From Candidatus Woesearchaeota archaeon B3_Woes (lineage in GTDB: Archaea; Nanobdellota; Nanobdellia; Woesearchaeales; B3-WOES), in the NCBI GenBank assembly GCA_005222965.1, contig NJBG01000001.1, positions 499,061 through 549,532 on the forward strand: a DNA stretch of 50,472 nt, written 5' to 3'. Both the position numbers and the translations under genes were made by a program. The notes below the pieces were generated by a model that saw only the letters and a list, made by a program, of their open reading frames with translations, was not told where the DNA came from and searched no databases. Numbering within the stretch: position 1 is the first letter of the stretch; each line of letters starts with the position of its first letter. Positions 8,354 to 16,580 of this stretch are shown in pieces.

Positions 8354-8360
8354 TTTTTTT
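8354..8360 (+). terminator. Oligo-T terminator of the sRNA
   Basis: Seven T residues directly follow the closing GCATGC stem of the small RNA. Archaeal RNA polymerase terminates at such T tracts. The convergent M29 peptidase gene ends at 8368, so termination here would also keep the two transcripts apart. Confidence 0.5.
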
Positions 8361-8367
8361 AGAAATC

Positions 8368-10152
8368 TTAAACAACAAACTTCCCTTTCTTTATTATCCA
8401 ATGGTTTTTGTGTTTACTATCTACTCCATAGACATCCATCTTTTGTCGTGGAGAATTGATTACCATATCCCAATGATACAACGTTTTTCTGTCCGGCTCA
8501 AACCCCATCCCCATTGCAACGTGCATCATCCTTGCTATTTTTTCATTAACAATCAAATAATCACATAATTTTGCTTTAGGATTTAGATTTACAGCAAATT
8601 CCCCAATATAATTAAAACACCTTCTGTACATTTTAGTCATAGAAACAGGCAAGGCCTTTTTATCCTCTATGTTCCTTATCTTTTCCATAGCATCGTCCTT
8701 TGTTGTTTTCATTTTATCTAATATTTTCTTTGGACCACTAACTACTGTATATTTGTTATCTTTTACTTTTATCACCAAAGGCTGTTTTGGATTTAATCTA
8801 TAGCTTTGGTCAATACTAATTACAACATCTCCAACAATTAATCCTTCTAATTTTTCAGGTGTTACAAAAGCCTCACCAGAAGGAAAATTAGCATACAATC
8901 CAGATTTTATTCCGGTTGCTTTATAATACTCTTGATCAATTTTAGTTGTAACATCAGAATCAGAAGCAATAAAATACCTTCTAATTTTTTTATCATCACT
9001 AACAAGACAAACAGTAAAATCTGTTTTCAAACCATTTTTTTCTTCACCAATCACCCTTATCCTATCACACTTATCTAAAATTGATTTTATTTTTTTGCTC
9101 CTCTTTCTAATTTTTTCATAATCAACATCACAAGTTTCAATAAAAATGTCTATAGGCAAGGTTTCAGTCATTGCATACCTCATTATTGGGTCCCTTGTTT
9201 CATATTTTGTTTGAGCTTCATACCTATCTTTTAACATCATCTGACCAGGACTCGTCCATCTTGATTTTTTGTTCAGAGTAGGATACCCAATACTTTCTCC
9301 AAAAAACATTTTTCCAGTATATCCTTTCCCATGTATACCAAAACCAGCATCGTTTAACTCAATTTTTTCCGCACCGAGTATAGGGGACAAAATCTTAAAT
9401 TTCTTAAAGACTTCTTCATCAACTTCTTTATCTAACTCGCATCCAATCAAAGTAGACATTAAATCAATAGTCCTTACACTATTCGCCAAAACAGAAAACT
9501 TATTTGTTGATGAACCCAACCCAACATTAGCTTTTAATCTCCTAGCTTCTAACGCCATAGCCATAGCCATACTATAAGAATCCAAATAATCTTTTAAAGG
9601 GAGCTCTAAATCTTCTTTTTTTGGGATTGTCTCAAAACTTATTCCTAATCTTTCATTCTTTTTAATATCATAACCTTTTTTTAATAGGGTATTAACAGTA
9701 CCTACTAATTCATTCCATCTATATTTTTTATACCATGAAAATTTATATTCCAAATCAAGTGTTCCTGTGAATCCTTTTTCTGTAGAATACAATAATAATT
9801 CTGGTTTTTTGAAAATATTCTTAAAAACTTTTGTTTTTGTTCTTTTGTTCACTTCATTAATAAAACTTTTTAGTGCTTTGGTTTTCTCAGTCTCTAACCC
9901 CTTTCTCATATCATGATAAATATTCCATACTTTCTTTAAAACCAAAAAATTTTCAGATTCTTTATGTTTAACAAGAACATGTAGTTCTCCATCTAAGTTA
10001 TGAACAGCTCTACTTAAGGGAGCAATTGAAAAAAAGGCCTTTTTATTAGTCAGATCACACACCAAAAACAACAATTTATTATTAACTTTACCTCTCAAAG
10101 AATTCTCATAATATTTAACATCGCTCTCAAATTTTTTACTACTATACTTCAT
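8368..10152 (-). CDS. M29-family (aminopeptidase T/AmpS-like) metallopeptidase
   Basis: M29 enzymes are two-metal cytoplasmic aminopeptidases. The C-terminal half keeps the metal ligands and the catalytic pair in order: E427 (FPSGEAF), E518 (YIGEFAVNLNP), H544 (MMHVAMGMG), Y559, H560 and D562 (LYHWDMV). The protein is 594 residues against about 370-410 in the family, so roughly 170-190 residues are extra. They lie mostly before residue 200, with a further region at about 265-330 that contains GKGYTGKMFFGESIGYP. Its ATG overlaps the TGA of the M24 gene by 4 bp, so both peptidases are probably made together to finish peptide breakdown. Substrate unknown. Confidence 0.75.
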   Translation of the reverse strand: MKYSSKKFESDVKYYENSLRGKVNNKLLFLVCDLTNKKAFFSIAPLSRAVHNLDGELHVLVKHKESENFLVLKKVWNIYHDMRKGLETEKTKALKSFINEVNKRTKTKVFKNIFKKPELLLYSTEKGFTGTLDLEYKFSWYKKYRWNELVGTVNTLLKKGYDIKKNERLGISFETIPKKEDLELPLKDYLDSYSMAMAMALEARRLKANVGLGSSTNKFSVLANSVRTIDLMSTLIGCELDKEVDEEVFKKFKILSPILGAEKIELNDAGFGIHGKGYTGKMFFGESIGYPTLNKKSRWTSPGQMMLKDRYEAQTKYETRDPIMRYAMTETLPIDIFIETCDVDYEKIRKRSKKIKSILDKCDRIRVIGEEKNGLKTDFTVCLVSDDKKIRRYFIASDSDVTTKIDQEYYKATGIKSGLYANFPSGEAFVTPEKLEGLIVGDVVISIDQSYRLNPKQPLVIKVKDNKYTVVSGPKKILDKMKTTKDDAMEKIRNIEDKKALPVSMTKMYRRCFNYIGEFAVNLNPKAKLCDYLIVNEKIARMMHVAMGMGFEPDRKTLYHWDMVINSPRQKMDVYGVDSKHKNHWIIKKGKFVV

Positions 10153-10823
10153 ATTACCACCATCTCCTTTTTTGTTTTTGTCAAAACATAAGCTTTATCT
10201 TTTACCAAAACACTATCTTCAATTCTTATACCTAATTTATTTTTAAAATATAAACCCGGTTCTATTGTGATAATTTGGCCCTCTCTTAATATAGACCTGC
10301 TTCTTGGACTCAAAATAGGGGCCTGGTGAACCTTTTTTCCAACCCCATGACCTGTTCCATGAACAAAATTTCTAAAATACACCCATAAAACAGCTCTTGT
10401 AATCGCATCAATATCAGCAGAATATACTCCTGGCCGAATATGATTTAAAGCTGTTAACTGAGATTCAAGAACCATATTATATAAATCTTTATCTTTTTTT
10501 GATGGTTTTCCAAGATAAAATGTTCTTGAACAATCTGAACAATAATCTTTATACTTCACCCCAAAATCAACAACAAGAAAACCCTTTTTTAGTTTTGTAT
10601 TATTTGATTTATGATGAATTTCAGAAGCATTTTCCTGCATAGCCACAATTGGTTTAAATGCTAATCTACAATTATTAAGGTGTGTTTCTTTTTTTAAAAA
10701 ATTATAAACATCCAATTCTGTAAAAAATACTTTTTGTTTAAGTTTTTTAACCAATTTCCTAAAAATTTTATCAGTAATCTCACAAGCTTTCGTTATATTC
10801 CTAATTTTGACAAGATCTAACAT
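10149..10823 (-). CDS. M24-family metallopeptidase (Xaa-Pro dipeptidase-like)
   Basis: This is a pita-bread-fold aminopeptidase. All five metal ligands are present: D86 (VVDFG), D97 (SDCSRTF), H159 (HGTGHGVG), E188 (TIEPGLY) and E202 (GIRIEDSV). At 224 residues it consists of the catalytic domain only; the N-terminal creatinase-type domain of PepQ (about 120 residues) is missing. It could be a proline dipeptidase or a methionine-aminopeptidase-like enzyme. The IRIEDSV ending and GTGHGVGKKVHQAP favour the Xaa-Pro group. It is divergent from the M16 gene and followed by the M29 gene with a 4-bp overlap. Confidence 0.85.
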   Translation of the reverse strand: MLDLVKIRNITKACEITDKIFRKLVKKLKQKVFFTELDVYNFLKKETHLNNCRLAFKPIVAMQENASEIHHKSNNTKLKKGFLVVDFGVKYKDYCSDCSRTFYLGKPSKKDKDLYNMVLESQLTALNHIRPGVYSADIDAITRAVLWVYFRNFVHGTGHGVGKKVHQAPILSPRSRSILREGQIITIEPGLYFKNKLGIRIEDSVLVKDKAYVLTKTKKEMVVI

Positions 10824-10869
10824 GGTTTCAGTAACAAATATATACTATTAAAACTTTTCTTTTAAGCAG

Positions 10870-12069
10870 ATGAACAAATTTAAATTAAAAAACAAACTAA
10901 AAATAATAGAACTAAAAAGAAAATCAGATATTGTAACAATTCAAATAACAATTTGTGTTGGTTCTAATAACGAAACAAGAAAAATAGAGGGAATTTCTCA
11001 TTTTGTTGAACATATGGTTTTTGAAGGTACAAAAAAAAGAACATCAGAAGAAATAGCAAATTCTATTGAAAGTTTAGGAGGAGAGATTTCTGCATATACA
11101 TCAAACGAAACAACATGTTTTTTTATTAAAATAATTAAAAAACATTTTGAAAAGGCCTTAGACACATTATCTGATATTATCATAAATCCAACATTTGATT
11201 CAAACCTAATGAAAAAAGAAAGAAAAATTGTACTAAGCGAAATCAAACTTGTAACAGACCAACCAAGAAACTATCAATGGATTTTATTCTTAAAAACATT
11301 ATTTGAAAAATTTCCAGCAAAAAACCCAATTTACGGAACTGTCAAATCTATCAAATCTTTAACCAATAAAGATTTGAAAAAATATCATAAAAAGTATTAT
11401 ACAGCCCCAAACACAATAGTTACAGTTGTAGGGGATATTCCAAATCTCAAAACAAAAATTAAAAAATATTTTTCAAAAATGAATAATTCCCCTGTAAAAA
11501 CTTCTTTTAAAGAAGAAAAACAAAACAAAAAAATTAAAAAAATTGAGAAAAGAAAAACAAACCAAAGTTACGCCATACTAGGGTATAAAACTCCAAAAAG
11601 AAAAGAATATGATTCATATGTATTAGATGTTATAAAGGCAATCTTGGGAAGAGGATTATCAGGAAAACTATTCAGGGAAATAAGAGTTAAACATGGTTTA
11701 GCATATGAAGTAGGAATAAATCATGATCCAAACATAAACTATGGAATCTTTACAGCCTATTTCTCTACAAACAAAAACAACATTCCTAAATGTATAAAAA
11801 TAACACTTAACGAATTCCAAAAACTCAAAAAAACAACATCTAAAGAACTTTTAGAAGCAAAACAATTTCTTGAAGGCGAAATAATCTTAGAGAACGAAGA
11901 CAGCCAAACATTAGCAAGCTCAGTTGGAAACTGGGAATTGGCTTCCAAAGCAGAAGATTGCTTAAACTATACTAAAAAAACAAAAAAAGTAACTAAAAAA
12001 GACATAATAAGAGTAATAAATCAATACTTAAATGATAAATATACTCTGGCCATTATTGAACAATCTTAA
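10870..12069 (+). CDS. M16-family zinc peptidase (pitrilysin/insulinase type)
   Basis: Residues 44-48 show the inverted zinc motif H-F-V-E-H, with a third ligand E124 76 residues on (KIVLSEIK), the family spacing. The second half (about 185-399) contains the inactive partner domain with the characteristic GRGLSGKLFREIRVKHGLAY. At 399 residues it is a single two-domain unit like mitochondrial processing peptidase beta subunit or bacterial YmxG, so it would need to dimerise to form the closed chamber. A TATA-like AAATATAT near 10842 predicts a leaderless start. Its end overlaps the convergent tyrS by 4 bp. Likely peptide degradation. Confidence 0.9.
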   Translation: MNKFKLKNKLKIIELKRKSDIVTIQITICVGSNNETRKIEGISHFVEHMVFEGTKKRTSEEIANSIESLGGEISAYTSNETTCFFIKIIKKHFEKALDTLSDIIINPTFDSNLMKKERKIVLSEIKLVTDQPRNYQWILFLKTLFEKFPAKNPIYGTVKSIKSLTNKDLKKYHKKYYTAPNTIVTVVGDIPNLKTKIKKYFSKMNNSPVKTSFKEEKQNKKIKKIEKRKTNQSYAILGYKTPKRKEYDSYVLDVIKAILGRGLSGKLFREIRVKHGLAYEVGINHDPNINYGIFTAYFSTNKNNIPKCIKITLNEFQKLKKTTSKELLEAKQFLEGEIILENEDSQTLASSVGNWELASKAEDCLNYTKKTKKVTKKDIIRVINQYLNDKYTLAIIEQS

Positions 12070-13091
12070 GGATAAGCTTTTTTGACTAATTCTTTCTCTT
12101 TTACCAAAGTTTTTCTTATTGGATCTATTAATTTTATAATTTCATCACTAATTCCTTGTTTTAAATCAACACTCGCTAACTCTTTTTTTACAAAAGCTGC
12201 TTCTAGCTCTTTATAATTCTTAAAAACAATCTCCCCTCCCCATTTTTCTGGCCTATCAATCACAAAATCCCTCTTTTCGTGCTCTAATGTCTTAAAAATA
12301 ATAAATCTTGCTATTGCCAACAACCCATTGCCTTCAACCTTTCCATCAACACAAAATGCCTTATTTACCTTCTTCTGAATTTCTTTATCTGTTTCATCAA
12401 AATCTATTTTCGAGTTTGGTTCAGAACTTGACATTTTGCCAGATTGAGTTAAACCAGGGATCAAATAATTCATCAGATGAATTCTTTTCTCATATCCTAT
12501 CTTTGGTAAAAATTCTCGTGCAAACATAAATAATTTTCTTTGATCAACCCCTCCAAACTGAGCATCTACAACCAAATACTGCTCATCTAAGGCCTGTAAA
12601 ATAGGGTACAACAGCCCAGACATTTTAGGAGTTTCTAACTGCTTTACAACATCAGCTCCTGCTCTTTTAGTATCCCTTGTCGAAGATAGAGCAGATAACC
12701 TATACATATCTAAAGAATATTCTTTTTTTAATTGAAAATCAGTTCCTGTAACAAATTTTAATTTATCTAACGAAACCCCGACAGATTTCAAAATTTCCTT
12801 TATTAACAATTGATAATATTTTGTTCTGTACTCTAATAAATCCCAGTCTGTTTTCATGTTATCAAGATAAGCATGCATATTCGCAAACAGAATAGTTACC
12901 TCACAACCAGCTTTTAGAAAATCAGCTATCTTTAACATCGGAACAAAATAACCCAAATTAGGTTTACCAGTTGGAGCAGTACCCCAATATACTTTTAAAT
13001 CTCTTTTTTTAAGAATATCTTTTAATTCATTCTCCCCAACAACCTCTTGCAATTCCCTTGCGATTAACTTAAACTTTTCCTCTCCATTCAT
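12066..13091 (-). CDS. tyrS: Tyrosyl-tRNA synthetase, eukaryote-like catalytic type
   Basis: This is a class I synthetase that charges tRNA-Tyr. The ATP-binding HIGH motif is in the divergent form GKPNLGYFVPM (43-53), and the KMSSS loop is intact (SGKMSSSEPN). Other signatures are EVTILFANMHAYLDNMK, VDAQFGGVDQRK and a C-terminal DPIRK helix. Compared from memory with animal cytoplasmic TyrRS (GKPHVAYFVPM, EVTILFADLHAYLDNMK, VDAQFGGIDQRK, GSKMSSSE), the similarity runs the full 341 residues, even to the final AYP. The EMAPII-like tail of the animal enzyme is missing. It converges on the M16 gene with a 4-bp overlap. Confidence 0.95.
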   Translation of the reverse strand: MNGEEKFKLIARELQEVVGENELKDILKKRDLKVYWGTAPTGKPNLGYFVPMLKIADFLKAGCEVTILFANMHAYLDNMKTDWDLLEYRTKYYQLLIKEILKSVGVSLDKLKFVTGTDFQLKKEYSLDMYRLSALSSTRDTKRAGADVVKQLETPKMSGLLYPILQALDEQYLVVDAQFGGVDQRKLFMFAREFLPKIGYEKRIHLMNYLIPGLTQSGKMSSSEPNSKIDFDETDKEIQKKVNKAFCVDGKVEGNGLLAIARFIIFKTLEHEKRDFVIDRPEKWGGEIVFKNYKELEAAFVKKELASVDLKQGISDEIIKLIDPIRKTLVKEKELVKKAYP

Positions 13092-13171
13092 ATAACAAGT
13101 ATTAATCTTTGTGTTTAAAAATTTTGGGTTTTTTAAATAAATATTTAAACAAACAAAGATATTATTATTTC

Positions 13172-14134
13172 ATGTATAAGATAGGAAACCTAAAACTAAA
13201 AAACCAATTAATTTTAGCACCAATGGCCGGTGTTAATTGTGCTGCTTTTAGATTATTATGCAAGGAATATGGGGCAGGACTCGTATCTACTCAAATGTTT
13301 CATTGCGATTTAATCTCAACATTATACAAAGAAGACAAAAACAAACTAGAAACATTATTAGGGGTTTCAAAACAAGAACACCCCCTTTCAATCCAAATAG
13401 TGGGTTCTAATCCAGAAAACATCAAAAAATCAACCATAATATTAAACAAATACGCAGACATTATTGATTTTAACCTAGGATGTCCGGATAAAAACATTTT
13501 AGCAAACAAAGCAGGAGCCTTTTTCTCAAAACATCCAGAACAAATATCAAAAGTTATAAAACCCATAATTGAAAATTCAAAAAAACCAGTTACAGTAAAA
13601 ATAAGGCTGGGGTGGAATAAAGACAACATAACTATAGAAAAACAATGCAAAATCCTAGAAGATTTTGGGGTTGATGCTATAACGATTCACGCAAGAACAA
13701 CAAAACAAAAATATCAAGGCACAGCAGATTGGAGTTATATAAAAAAAATAAAAGAAAAATTTAACACAAAAATTATTGGAAACGGAGACATATTTAAACC
13801 AGGAACAGCAAAATCAAAACTAGAACAATCTAAAGCAGATTTTTTAATGATAGGTCGAGGAGCTTTAGGAAACCCTTTTATTTTTGAAAGAACAAATTAC
13901 TTATTAAAACACAACAAAAATAAACCAGAAACAACAAAAAAAGAAAAACAAGAGGCTTTCTTGAAATTTGCAAAATTATACAAACAGCACAAGGAACAAT
14001 TTAAACTATCAGAATTTAGGCAGCACGCAATGTGGTTTACAAAAAACATAAAAAACGCAAAACAAACAAGAAACCAAATAATGAACATAGAAGATTTTGA
14101 TGAAATTGTTGAATTAGTCAAAAATAGTTATTAA
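13172..14134 (+). CDS. tRNA-dihydrouridine synthase (Dus family)
   Basis: Dus enzymes are FMN-dependent reductases that convert uridine to dihydrouridine in tRNA. The TIM barrel opens with LILAPMAGVN (FMN site, about 13-22). The catalytic cysteine C104 lies in NLGCPDKNI, followed by AGAFF, and TIHARTTKQKYQGTADW and IGRGALGNPFIFE complete the flavin and phosphate site. A helical RNA-binding tail follows. I chose the internal ATG at 13172 rather than an earlier one. TATTTAAA at 13142-13149 is centred 26.5 nt upstream, and the protein then begins at the normal first strand. 320 residues, typical of DusB-like members. Confidence 0.92.
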   Translation: MYKIGNLKLKNQLILAPMAGVNCAAFRLLCKEYGAGLVSTQMFHCDLISTLYKEDKNKLETLLGVSKQEHPLSIQIVGSNPENIKKSTIILNKYADIIDFNLGCPDKNILANKAGAFFSKHPEQISKVIKPIIENSKKPVTVKIRLGWNKDNITIEKQCKILEDFGVDAITIHARTTKQKYQGTADWSYIKKIKEKFNTKIIGNGDIFKPGTAKSKLEQSKADFLMIGRGALGNPFIFERTNYLLKHNKNKPETTKKEKQEAFLKFAKLYKQHKEQFKLSEFRQHAMWFTKNIKNAKQTRNQIMNIEDFDEIVELVKNSY

Positions 14135-14229
14135 ACACCATTTATAAGACAGAACAAAAAACAAAAACTTTAAATACTAAATAGCTTATTACATCTATAT
14201 AAATTTTAGAATGAAAAAGGTGCAATAAT

Positions 14230-14493
14230 ATGGCCGAAGACGATAAAAAATTCTCAAAACAATTGATTGGAAAGACAGTAGTTTCTAAAACAGGAAAAAG
14301 ATTTGGAGAAGTAGGAGATATAATCTTTGAAACACGATCAGGAGAATTAATCCATCTTATCCTTAAAAATCCAACACCCTATACAGAAAAACTAGAATTA
14401 GAAAAAGACAAGGATAATAACATTCTAATACCTTTTTCCGCAGTTATAGCCATAGGAGATTTTATGGTAATTTCAGAGGAAGACATAATCTAA
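14230..14493 (+). CDS. PRC-barrel domain protein
   Basis: The 87-residue protein is a single PRC barrel: LIGKTVVSKTGKRFGEVGDIIFETRSGELIHLIL, then a variable loop, then IPFSAVIAIGDFMVIS. Stand-alone archaeal PRC-barrel proteins are common, and roles in RNA processing and in cell division (CdpB-type) have been described for some of them. The precise role here is unknown. A Shine-Dalgarno-like AAGGTG lies at 14218-14222, about 7 bases before the ATG. Its last codons are echoed just downstream (see the remnant at 14517). Confidence 0.85.
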   Translation: MAEDDKKFSKQLIGKTVVSKTGKRFGEVGDIIFETRSGELIHLILKNPTPYTEKLELEKDKDNNILIPFSAVIAIGDFMVISEEDII

Positions 14494-14516
14494 CTCTGAA
14501 ATTTTGAAAATTTTAA

Positions 14517-14549
14517 TTTTCATTAATATCTGAAGAAGATATAATTTAA
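14517..14549 (+). pseudogene. Degenerate duplicate of the PRC-barrel gene end
   Basis: Read in one frame this stretch gives F-S-L-I-S-E-E-D-I-I-stop, while the intact gene ends F-M-V-I-S-E-E-D-I-I-stop. Over 27 aligned bases about 21 are identical, and the differences within the ISEEDII part are synonymous. An in-frame TAA lies directly upstream (14514-14516). The best reading is a small tandem duplication, or the leftover tail of a second PRC-barrel gene now lost. Chance similarity is possible because it is short. Confidence 0.45.
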
Positions 14550-14603
14550 AACTTATATTCTATAATGTAAAACCTTTTAAATTAGTGATATTTCTTTACG
14601 ACA

Positions 14604-15566
14604 ATGGAAGAAGATAAAGCAATATGGACTGAAAAATATAGACCAAGCGAGTTCTCAGACATAAAAGGCCAGGAAGAGATAGTAAAACGTGTAAAATCTT
14701 TTATTGAACAAAAAAATATGCCCCACCTTTTATTTGCAGGTCCTGCAGGAGTAGGAAAAACATCATTATCATTGGTTGTTGCAAAAAAATTATTCGGAGA
14801 AGAATGGCACCACAACTTCTTAGAACTCAATGCATCAGACGAACGCGGAATAGACGTTGTAAGGGTAAAGGTAAAAAATTTTGCAAGAACAAGATCAATC
14901 GGAAATGTTCCTTTTAAAATAATCTATTTGGATGAATGCGACGCCCTAACAAAAGAAGCCCAGCAAGCATTAAGAAGAACAATGGAAAATTACACACAAA
15001 CATGCAGATTCATACTAAGCTGCAACTATAGTAGCAAAATAATAGACCCAATCCAATCAAGATGCGCTATTTTTAGATTTAAACCAATTCATAAGAAAGA
15101 TTTGAAAATAATAATAGATAAAATAGCAAAACAAGAAAACCTAAAAATAGATGAAAAAGCAAAAGAAACACTAATAGAAATATCAGAAGGAGATTGTAGA
15201 AGATTAGAAAACATTCTTCAAAGTTCAGCTGCTATGAGCAAAAACATCACAGAGGACTTGTTATATGACTTAATTTCCATAGCAAAACCAAAAGAAGTAA
15301 CAGAAGTACTCAAATTAGCATTAGACAATAAATTTAAGGAATCAAGAGACAAACTATTAGATGTTATGCTTAACCACGGGTTATCAGGTATAGATATTAT
15401 CAAACAAATTCAAAAAGAACTATTAAATTTAGAATTAGACAATAGAAAGAAAATGGAGTTAATTGATAAATGCGGCGAAACAGAATTTAGAATAACAGAA
15501 GGTTCTGACGAATTCCTACAATTAGAAGCATTTCTAGCAAAAGTAAATCTAATAAATTTAAAATAA
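14604..15566 (+). CDS. rfcS: Replication factor C small subunit
   Basis: RFC opens the PCNA ring and loads it on primed DNA. Walker A is GPAGVGKT (46-53), the Walker B/DEAD-like box is YLDECDAL (108-115), the sensor is LSCNYSSKI, and the arginine-finger SRC is at 152-154. Residues 160-320 form the lid and the helical collar. No intein is present, unlike many archaeal rfcS genes. TTTTAAAT at 14575-14582 is centred 26 nt before the ATG, so the mRNA is predicted leaderless. The large subunit is not in this window. Confidence 0.96.
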   Translation: MEEDKAIWTEKYRPSEFSDIKGQEEIVKRVKSFIEQKNMPHLLFAGPAGVGKTSLSLVVAKKLFGEEWHHNFLELNASDERGIDVVRVKVKNFARTRSIGNVPFKIIYLDECDALTKEAQQALRRTMENYTQTCRFILSCNYSSKIIDPIQSRCAIFRFKPIHKKDLKIIIDKIAKQENLKIDEKAKETLIEISEGDCRRLENILQSSAAMSKNITEDLLYDLISIAKPKEVTEVLKLALDNKFKESRDKLLDVMLNHGLSGIDIIKQIQKELLNLELDNRKKMELIDKCGETEFRITEGSDEFLQLEAFLAKVNLINLK

Positions 15567-15582
15567 ATAAAAAAAGAAAAAG

Positions 15583-16518
15583 TTATCCGCTTACAATATG
15601 TTTAACCAAAACTTCCCTTTCTTTATGCTGCTTATAATCATATGTTAACAGCACATTGGCCTTTTTCTCAAAGTTTCCTTCCACTCCTGTTAAATCTTGT
15701 GTACAGATAATCTTTGATTTTCCATTATATAAGGTTGTATATCCTGTAGTTGGGCTTCCTCCTGTTAAACCAGTACAAGTTACACTTCCTATTCCTGTTT
15801 CAACCTCAACCCAAACTTTATTCTTTTTATCCAAACCAGAATCACAACTGCTTCCTAATTCAGATATTAAACCATTACTTCTGTGCACAACATCAAACGA
15901 AAGTCTAACTTTCCTTGTACCAGCAACCTCTTCCACCAAATTTTCAACCTGAACAGGCGCGCTTGAAACAGAACCAGTTTTTGGGCCAGATACATCACAA
16001 ACTTGATCTCCTCCTAAGGGTGTTAAATCTTCCAAAACACAGATATCGACTTGTGCCTTTGTTCCATACTTATAACACACATCTGCTCTTATGATATGTC
16101 TGTCAACTCCTGTTGCAGCACCTTCAAAATTAAATCCAGGAAAATTAACATAAGTAATAGTTCCTTTTCGTGCCTCTCCATCTGAATCAACATAAGCTCC
16201 TCTCAAATCTTCATCAGGATTTTTTTCAGTAGTTGGATTTGCAAAATCACCAGGATAAAAACCAGATAATTTAATTTTAATATCTTCTTTAGCAACATCA
16301 TACTCTCCTGCATTCTCAACATTTAATGTTACTTCAAAAGGTTGTTGTCCACCATCAAAAACCTCTGCTGGTGGAGTCTCTTCCATAAAATCAAACTTAA
16401 TAGAATCTGTTCCTCCTATAAATGCCCTTCCTCCAACCGTTTCTCCATCAGAACCACCTCCTGTACATCCTATTAAAAAAACCATTATTCCAATTAAAGC
16501 AAAAATTATTTTTTTCAT
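15583..16518 (-). CDS. Surface lipoprotein, paralogue 1 of 3
   Basis: The N-terminus is a lipoprotein signal (MKKIIFALIGIMVFLIGC, cleavage before C18). The mature part is all-beta and carries the module shared by this locus: FMEETPPAEVFDGGQQPFEVTLNVENAG near the start, CYKYGTK...DICVLED...QVC, further single cysteines, and the closing strand LLTYDYKQHKEREVLVKHI. Six cysteines recur at matching places in the two neighbouring lipoproteins, suggesting extracellular disulfides. A strong GGAGG lies upstream of the ATG. It is the last gene of a minus-strand operon starting near 22.0 kb. The first beta unit looks like a CARDB/Ig-like fold (inference). Function unknown. Confidence 0.78.
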   Translation of the reverse strand: MKKIIFALIGIMVFLIGCTGGGSDGETVGGRAFIGGTDSIKFDFMEETPPAEVFDGGQQPFEVTLNVENAGEYDVAKEDIKIKLSGFYPGDFANPTTEKNPDEDLRGAYVDSDGEARKGTITYVNFPGFNFEGAATGVDRHIIRADVCYKYGTKAQVDICVLEDLTPLGGDQVCDVSGPKTGSVSSAPVQVENLVEEVAGTRKVRLSFDVVHRSNGLISELGSSCDSGLDKKNKVWVEVETGIGSVTCTGLTGGSPTTGYTTLYNGKSKIICTQDLTGVEGNFEKKANVLLTYDYKQHKEREVLVKHIVSG

Positions 16519-16580
16519 TGCACTAACCTCCTTATTTACCTATAATATCACTTATATATTTAACTTTTTCTATTAAATAC

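Noticed and set aside
8196-8568. Plus-strand open frames covering the sRNA and the end of the M29 gene
   Set aside because: They run across the C/D sRNA and antisense to the conserved M29 catalytic end, and their amino acid composition (Phe, Leu, His, Tyr rich) is typical of antisense reading of an AT-rich gene.
14494-14520. GAAAATTTTAATTTTC hairpin after the PRC-barrel gene as a terminator
   Set aside because: A/T-only inverted repeats of this size are expected by chance in this composition, and no clear T tract follows.
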